Positions 6,400-9,814 of a DNA stretch of 9,814 bases are shown here, piece after piece. How positions within the stretch are numbered: position 1 is the stretch's first letter; the number at the start of each line of letters is the position of its first letter. The stretch is taken from NCBI GenBank assembly GCA_047975025.1, contig JBKECY010000059.1, positions 1 through 9,814 on the forward strand. The letters are read 5' to 3'. Below the pieces are notes generated by a model. It did not search any database. It saw nothing but the letters and a program-made list of their open reading frames with translations, and had not been told where the DNA came from. The position numbers were made by a program, and so were the translations under genes. The DNA is from JBKECY01 sp047975025. GTDB lineage: Bacteria > Bacillota > Clostridia > Lachnospirales > Lachnospiraceae.

Positions 6400-8115
6400 A
6401 TGAGGACAATGAGGAAAATAATTAAAAAGAAAGGATTTTTGATAACACTGCTTGTAGTATTGATCATGAGCAGCTTTCCATTGGTGGCTTCGGCTGCAAC
6501 AGGCACTTTGAACGTTCACAAATTGAACAGCATTGGAGTGGCTGAGGCAGACAAAGAAGCTGGAAAAACGTACGCCGAGGTTGATAACTTATTTTATGAA
6601 TATCTGGCGGGAGCTACGTATAGTGTGTACAAGATCGGAACTTTTTCACAGACCACTGTGACAACGACACCAAGTGCCACACCCACTCCATCGGAAACTC
6701 CGACGACTACTCCGACGGCTACTCCGGCGCCGAGCTATTCTGTGAATGTTACGTATACCCCTGTTGCGGGATTAGAGACAAATGATGCGGTTCCGGTTCC
6801 TATTACGGTTTTAAATTCCAGTACGGACCCCAAGAAGATTTCTACATCCAATTTAACTGCAATCGATACACAAACGACGACTGCAACGGGAGCGTTGGTA
6901 TTTACAGGTCTCGATGAGAATGGTGTATATCTTGTCGTGGAAGATGAAGCACCGGATGGTGTTAATGCGTCAACCAACTTTATTGTTACGGTTCCAATGT
7001 ATAATGAAGTTAGCGGGGCCTGGGAAACGACGATCGATGCATACCCAAAGAACATTTTTGCTGATGCGTCGATAGAAAAGAGCATCGTATCTTCAAACCT
7101 TGAGAATAATGGTGACAATGTATATTACGCTAATGTTGGAGATGTAATTGACTATGAAGTGAAGGTAAAGGTACCTAACGATATTGAAGCTGCGACCTAT
7201 ACAAAATTTGAGATCGTGGATACTCCAAGTGAGTATCTGGAAATCCAAGATGTCACAAATCTTGTTATTGCAGTTGATCCGGCAAGTGGTGCTGCAGATT
7301 TTAATCTGACACAGGCGGATGGTGACTTTACCGCAACACTGGCAAATAATGTGTTGACAATAACCCTTACCACGCAAGGCATTGGGAAATTAGAAAATGC
7401 CGATACATTGACAATCACATATGCAGCTGAGATATTGCCAGGGGCTTCTACTGAGAAGCTGGGTCTGTCGAATGATGTTGTACTGAATTTGGAAACAACT
7501 GACAATACCCCTGACCCGATTACTCCTGATGATGAAGTGCCAAAGGTTTTAATTTACTCGTATGGAATCAAGAAAGTTGATGAAGATGCGGAAGCACTCG
7601 CCGGTGCTACGTTTGTAGTAGCAAGATATGTCGGGGAGAATAGTTATGTATATCTGACCTATAATGCGGCAACCCAGGTATGGGCAGATGCGGCTGATAT
7701 TGATGCTGCAACCACCTTTACGACATCTACCAGTGGCTCTGACCTGAACAGTGAGGCAATTCTGCAGTTTTATAACCTTGCAAAGGATACAACGTATTAT
7801 CTGTTCGAGAAAACTGCTCCAACGGATTATACCAAGCTGCCAAATCCGGTAGAGATCACTGTAAATATGGCCTCCACCGATAAAGCATATTCAGCTTATA
7901 CCACAACGTTAGCAGGGGATGTGGTGACGACAGTTTATGTTGCCAATACAGGGTATACGACAACCATAACGAACCTGAAAAGTACGGACAATCCTGGAAT
8001 CCTCCCGCAGACAGGTGACAGAGGCATCTATATCTTTGTTATTGCCGGGCTTGCTTCAATTGGTGTTGCGGTAGGATTACTGATTTATTCAAAAAAAAGA
8101 AAGAAAACGAAATAA
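6400..8115 (+). CDS. SpaA-type backbone pilin with LPQTG anchor
   Basis: This is a 571-residue major pilin. A signal peptide (RKIIKKK, hydrophobic core) is cut after about residue 32 (VASA|ATG). Domain 1 has the early Lys (K41 in NVHKLN), SVYKIG, a Pro/Thr-rich insert at 87-112, an E-box YLVVEDEAP (E181), and the pilin motif WETTIDAYPKN with K217. In the family, K217 is the nucleophile that the class C sortase links to the next subunit. Domain 2 (about 225-370) starts IEKSI (K227) and ends LSNDVVLNLE, like fimbrial isopeptide D2 domains. Domain 3 is SpaA/Cna-B (K391/392, AGATFVVARY, E-box YYLFEKTAP with E470). LPQTG lies at 535-539, followed by a helix and the KKRKKTK tail. The start is uncertain: GTG 6391 has AGGA only two bases away, whereas ATG 6400 (chosen) and ATG 6409 give better spacing or signal peptides. 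It lies 68 bases after the adhesin gene and 43 before the sortase. Confidence 0.9.
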   Translation: MRTMRKIIKKKGFLITLLVVLIMSSFPLVASAATGTLNVHKLNSIGVAEADKEAGKTYAEVDNLFYEYLAGATYSVYKIGTFSQTTVTTTPSATPTPSETPTTTPTATPAPSYSVNVTYTPVAGLETNDAVPVPITVLNSSTDPKKISTSNLTAIDTQTTTATGALVFTGLDENGVYLVVEDEAPDGVNASTNFIVTVPMYNEVSGAWETTIDAYPKNIFADASIEKSIVSSNLENNGDNVYYANVGDVIDYEVKVKVPNDIEAATYTKFEIVDTPSEYLEIQDVTNLVIAVDPASGAADFNLTQADGDFTATLANNVLTITLTTQGIGKLENADTLTITYAAEILPGASTEKLGLSNDVVLNLETTDNTPDPITPDDEVPKVLIYSYGIKKVDEDAEALAGATFVVARYVGENSYVYLTYNAATQVWADAADIDAATTFTTSTSGSDLNSEAILQFYNLAKDTTYYLFEKTAPTDYTKLPNPVEITVNMASTDKAYSAYTTTLAGDVVTTVYVANTGYTTTITNLKSTDNPGILPQTGDRGIYIFVIAGLASIGVAVGLLIYSKKRKKTK

Positions 8116-8144
8116 TTAGTTGAATGGGCACGAATTATAGCAGT

Positions 8145-8153
8145 AGGGAGAGG
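8145..8153 (+). promoter_or_regulatory. Ribosome site deciding the sortase start
   Basis: The sequence AGGGAGAGG lies right after an in-frame TAG (8144-8146). Its GGAG (8147-8150) is eight bases before ATT 8159. No comparable site precedes the TTG at 8270, so translation most likely begins at 8156-8159 despite the lack of ATG, GTG or TTG. Confidence 0.6.
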
Positions 8154-8158
8154 ATATT

Positions 8159-8977
8159 ATTAGTAAAATTATTATTAATCTATTAATTGTAATCAGCCTG
8201 CTGCTGGGAATCGGCCTCTTAGGCTATCCATTTTTTAGTAACTGGTATAACCAAAACTGGCAGAATAAATTGGTGAACGAATATAATGAAGTGGTCGATG
8301 ATAGCAGTGATGAAGAGCTGCAGGCTGAATTAGAGGCATGCAGAGTTTATAATGACACGTTCATGAAAACGGTAGTTTTAACCGATCCTTTTGACCAGAC
8401 AGCAGAGGATGCGTTTAATAAGACCTACAATGAACGGCTGAATATCATGGGCAATGGCATTATGGGTTATATTGAAATTCCTGCTATATCAGTTGAACTG
8501 ACCATCTATCATGGGACTTCGGCGGAAGTCTTTGATAAGGGCGTGGGGCATATGGAAAAGACGTCTCTTCCTGTGGGCGGTCTGGGTACACATGCTGTAT
8601 TGGCCGCTCATACTGCTTATGCCAAGGCAACTATGTTTAATGATTTGGATGAACTCACAGAAGGTGATATGTTCTATATCACAGTACTAAACGAGAAGCT
8701 GGCTTATGAAGTGGATCAAATAAAAGTAGTAGAACCAAATGATACGAGCGACCTGTCAATAGACGGCAATGAGGATTACGTAACTCTTGTCACTTGTACT
8801 CCTTATGGAGTAAACTCACATCGTCTGTTGGTACGTGGAACCAGAGTGCCTTATGTGGAAGAGCCGGAGGCAGAAAAGCCGCTGGAGGTGCTCTCATGGC
8901 TACTACTATTACTTCCGGTGGGAGCGGTAGGGCTGCTGTCTTTCTGGGGAATCAAAATATATAAGAAACATAAGTAA
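8159..8977 (+). CDS. Class C (pilin-polymerising) sortase
   Basis: This is a 272-residue membrane transpeptidase if begun at ATT 8159. It cuts pilin sorting signals and joins them to the pilin-motif lysine. The N-terminal helix IIINLLIVISLLLGIGLL, followed by GYPFFSNWYN, is typical of class C enzymes. The lid motif DPF lies at 76-78 (VLTDPFDQ). The catalytic residues are His151 (LAAHTAY, codon 8609-8611), Cys213 in TLVTCTPYGVNSHRLLVRG (codon 8795-8797) and Arg222, nine residues after Cys as in pneumococcal SrtC. A C-terminal helix (LSWLLLLLPVGAVGLLSFWG) and a basic tail complete the protein. A TTG start at 8270 would remove the membrane helix and has no ribosome site. An ATT start, or a recent ATG-to-ATT change, is the better reading. 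It is the last gene of the pilus operon, and its expected substrates are the LPQTG pilin and the LPAAG adhesin. Confidence 0.9.
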   Translation: MSKIIINLLIVISLLLGIGLLGYPFFSNWYNQNWQNKLVNEYNEVVDDSSDEELQAELEACRVYNDTFMKTVVLTDPFDQTAEDAFNKTYNERLNIMGNGIMGYIEIPAISVELTIYHGTSAEVFDKGVGHMEKTSLPVGGLGTHAVLAAHTAYAKATMFNDLDELTEGDMFYITVLNEKLAYEVDQIKVVEPNDTSDLSIDGNEDYVTLVTCTPYGVNSHRLLVRGTRVPYVEEPEAEKPLEVLSWLLLLLPVGAVGLLSFWGIKIYKKHK

Positions 8978-9015
8978 TCGGCTTATTTTTAAGTCGATGC
9001 AGTATGTTAAGAAAG

Positions 9016-9057
9016 ATAGAACGTTTTCATGCGAAAGTAGTGATGTAAACGTTCTAT
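9016..9057 (+). terminator. Hairpin ending the pilus operon
   Basis: ATAGAACGTTT (9016-9026) pairs perfectly with AAACGTTCTAT (9047-9057), giving an 11-bp stem and a 20-base loop. It is followed by TTCTATATTATAT on the + strand. On the - strand the stem is followed by CTTTCTTAAC. It lies 38 bases after the sortase stop. The T-run is imperfect and the loop is large, so it may be a weak or bidirectional terminator. Confidence 0.55.
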
Positions 9058-9098
9058 TTCTATATTATATAGTAGGTATACATAGACAAAAAGAATGA

Positions 9099-9127
9099 TG
9101 GACACTACTGAACAAAAAATGTATAAT
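9099..9127 (+). promoter_or_regulatory. Promoter upstream of the secreted-protein gene
   Basis: TGGACA (9099-9104) is 17 bases from a perfect TATAAT (9122-9127). A start near 9134 gives a leader of about 120 bases. A second, weaker pair is TTGAAA (9168-9173) with TATAAA (9193-9198), 19 bases apart and closer to the gene. Either would make the gene independent of the pilus operon. Confidence 0.5.
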
Positions 9128-9255
9128 ATGGTGTGCTGACTCAAATAAACAAAATTAAGTAAGAAAATTGAAAATCTCTGGTCTATTTTTAGTATAAAAT
9201 ATACTGGAAGATCTAAAAAACTCTTTACGGGGTGAATGAAGGAAAAGGAAATCTG

Positions 9256-9735
9256 ATGAGGAAACTTGGAAGGTATGTGGCAATACTTATAGTCATTGTA
9301 TTGTGTGTATCAAATATCCTACCGGCATTTGCAGATATTCCGGAGGCTGGCTGGTCAGCATCGGAAATATTAGCAGATTCTGATAAGGACTCTTTATATG
9401 AAGCTGTTAAGGATTTGTATACAATTGAAAGCGAAAGTCTTTCAGCCGAAAACATAGAAAGTTGGAGCGATGGGAATCAGTCCGACTTCTCTAGTGTGGA
9501 CTTTTCTGAAGCTGTATATAATGATGCTTATACTTCGGCGAGTGTATCATTAAACATTACAACTGCGAATGAGTACATCAAAATTGACAAAGTTCGTTTA
9601 GCGGGCTATTTTGGGTCTGAAGGAGTACAGAATACGACGGATTCAGATACAGCTACAACCTCATATTCATTTGAATTCTCCGCAATTGAGTGGAACTGGA
9701 GTGCCCCCCGATCTTTGTACCAGTGGAAGAGTTAG
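9256..9735 (+). pseudogene. Secreted protein of unknown family, apparently cut off by an IS
   Basis: The reading frame gives 159 residues from ATG 9256. I chose this start because AAGGAAAAGG (9240-9249) precedes it at normal spacing; a GTG at 9232 would add eight residues but has a poorer site. A signal peptide is clear: MRKLGRY, a hydrophobic stretch, and cleavage after PAFA (residue 26). The mature part is acidic and Ser/Asp/Glu-rich (DIPEAGWSASEILADSDKDS), with beta-like segments near ASVSLNITTANEYIKIDKVR. No cysteines, repeats, sorting signal or known domain were seen. The last residues (WSAPRSLYQWKS) coincide with the presumed left end of an insertion sequence, so the natural C-terminus, and any wall anchor, is probably lost. 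It follows the pilus operon in the same direction but has its own promoter. A role with the pilus is only a guess. Confidence 0.6.
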
Positions 9736-9755
9736 TTTTGATATGATAAACTAAC
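9731..9755 (+). repeat. Inverted repeat before the transposase ribosome site
   Basis: GTTAGTTT (9731-9738) and AAACTAAC (9748-9755) are perfect complements around a nine-base loop, ending six bases before GGAG (9761-9764). In RNA entering from an outside promoter it could form next to the ribosome site. In several IS families such structures dampen transposase translation from read-through transcripts. It could also be part of the IS promoter. No U-run follows. Confidence 0.45.
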
Positions 9756-9774
9756 AAAAAGGAGCAGTACAAAA

Positions 9775-9814
9775 ATGGGAAAAGCAAGGTACACAACGGA
9801 GCAAATCATCGTCA
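9775..9814 (+). CDS. IS3-family-like transposase OrfA, N-terminus only
   Basis: Thirteen codons are visible before the window ends: MGKARYTTEQIIV. The opening (K/R)-x-R-(Y/F)-(T/S)-x-E-Q-I-I is the usual start of the HTH_Tnp_1-type OrfA of IS3-family elements, which binds the element ends (family knowledge). GGAG at 9761-9764 lies 10 bases before the ATG. OrfB and any frameshift site lie outside the window. The short length limits certainty about the subfamily. Confidence 0.65.
   Translation, partial: MGKARYTTEQIIV

Larger units (their letters stand above)
9697..9814 (+). mobile_element. Left end of an IS3-family-like insertion sequence
   Basis: A transposase start at 9775 is preceded by a short non-coding stretch typical of an IS left end. 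A candidate terminal repeat begins TGGAGTGCCCCCCGATC at 9697. IS3-family ends usually start with TG and carry a C-run, but the exact boundary is uncertain, and TGTACCAGTGG at 9715 is an alternative. The right end is outside the window. Confidence 0.5.

Noticed and set aside
6735..7505. Three - strand open frames of 94-127 codons within the pilin gene
   Set aside because: They are antisense shadows of a clear pilin reading frame with recognisable domains and no start signals of their own.
8270..8977. TTG 8270 as the sortase start
   Set aside because: It has no ribosome site and would remove the conserved N-terminal membrane helix that is encoded in frame just upstream.
9232..9255. GTG 9232 as start of the secreted protein
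   Set aside because: ATG 9256 has the better ribosome site and gives a normal signal peptide beginning MRKLGRY.

Overview
The window looks like Bacillota (Clostridia-like) DNA. It has moderate-to-low G+C, strong purine-rich ribosome binding sites, a PII-like cyclic-di-AMP receptor of the DarA/PstA type, and Gram-positive LPxTG-type surface proteins with a class C sortase. No species can be named from the sequence alone.

Layout from left to right. Positions 1-251 are the right end of an ISL3-like insertion sequence: the last 75 codons of its transposase on the + strand, then its terminal inverted repeat. The element sits inside a small membrane-protein gene on the - strand, and 56 codons of that gene survive. 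That gene is the last of a three-gene - strand operon (1055 down to about 252): a darA/pstA-like gene, a three-helix membrane protein, and the interrupted two-helix membrane protein. Its promoter, with a 15-bp palindrome near the start point, lies at about 1083-1128.

Positions 1056-1591 form a divergent, AT-rich intergenic region. It ends in a good extended -10 promoter (1429-1457) for the + strand pilus locus. The locus has three genes. The first encodes a 1579-residue multidomain surface adhesin or tip pilin (1592-6331) with a DUF6273-like domain, Ig-like domains, ten GLUG-type repeats, a D2-like domain, two SpaA domains and an LPAAG anchor. The second encodes a 571-residue SpaA-type backbone pilin (6400-8115) with a YPKN pilin motif, E-boxes and LPQTG. 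The third encodes a class C sortase (8159-8977) whose only sensible start codon appears to be ATT. A hairpin at 9016-9057 probably ends the operon. By family knowledge, the sortase would polymerise the LPQTG pilin through its pilin-motif lysine and add the large adhesin, giving a two-component pilus.

Positions 9099-9735 hold a separate promoter and a secreted protein of unknown family. Its reading frame seems to be cut off by a second, IS3-family-like element whose transposase starts at 9775 and runs off the window. The pilus locus is therefore bracketed by two different insertion sequences, each apparently sitting in a broken gene. This fits an accessory, rearranging part of the genome.
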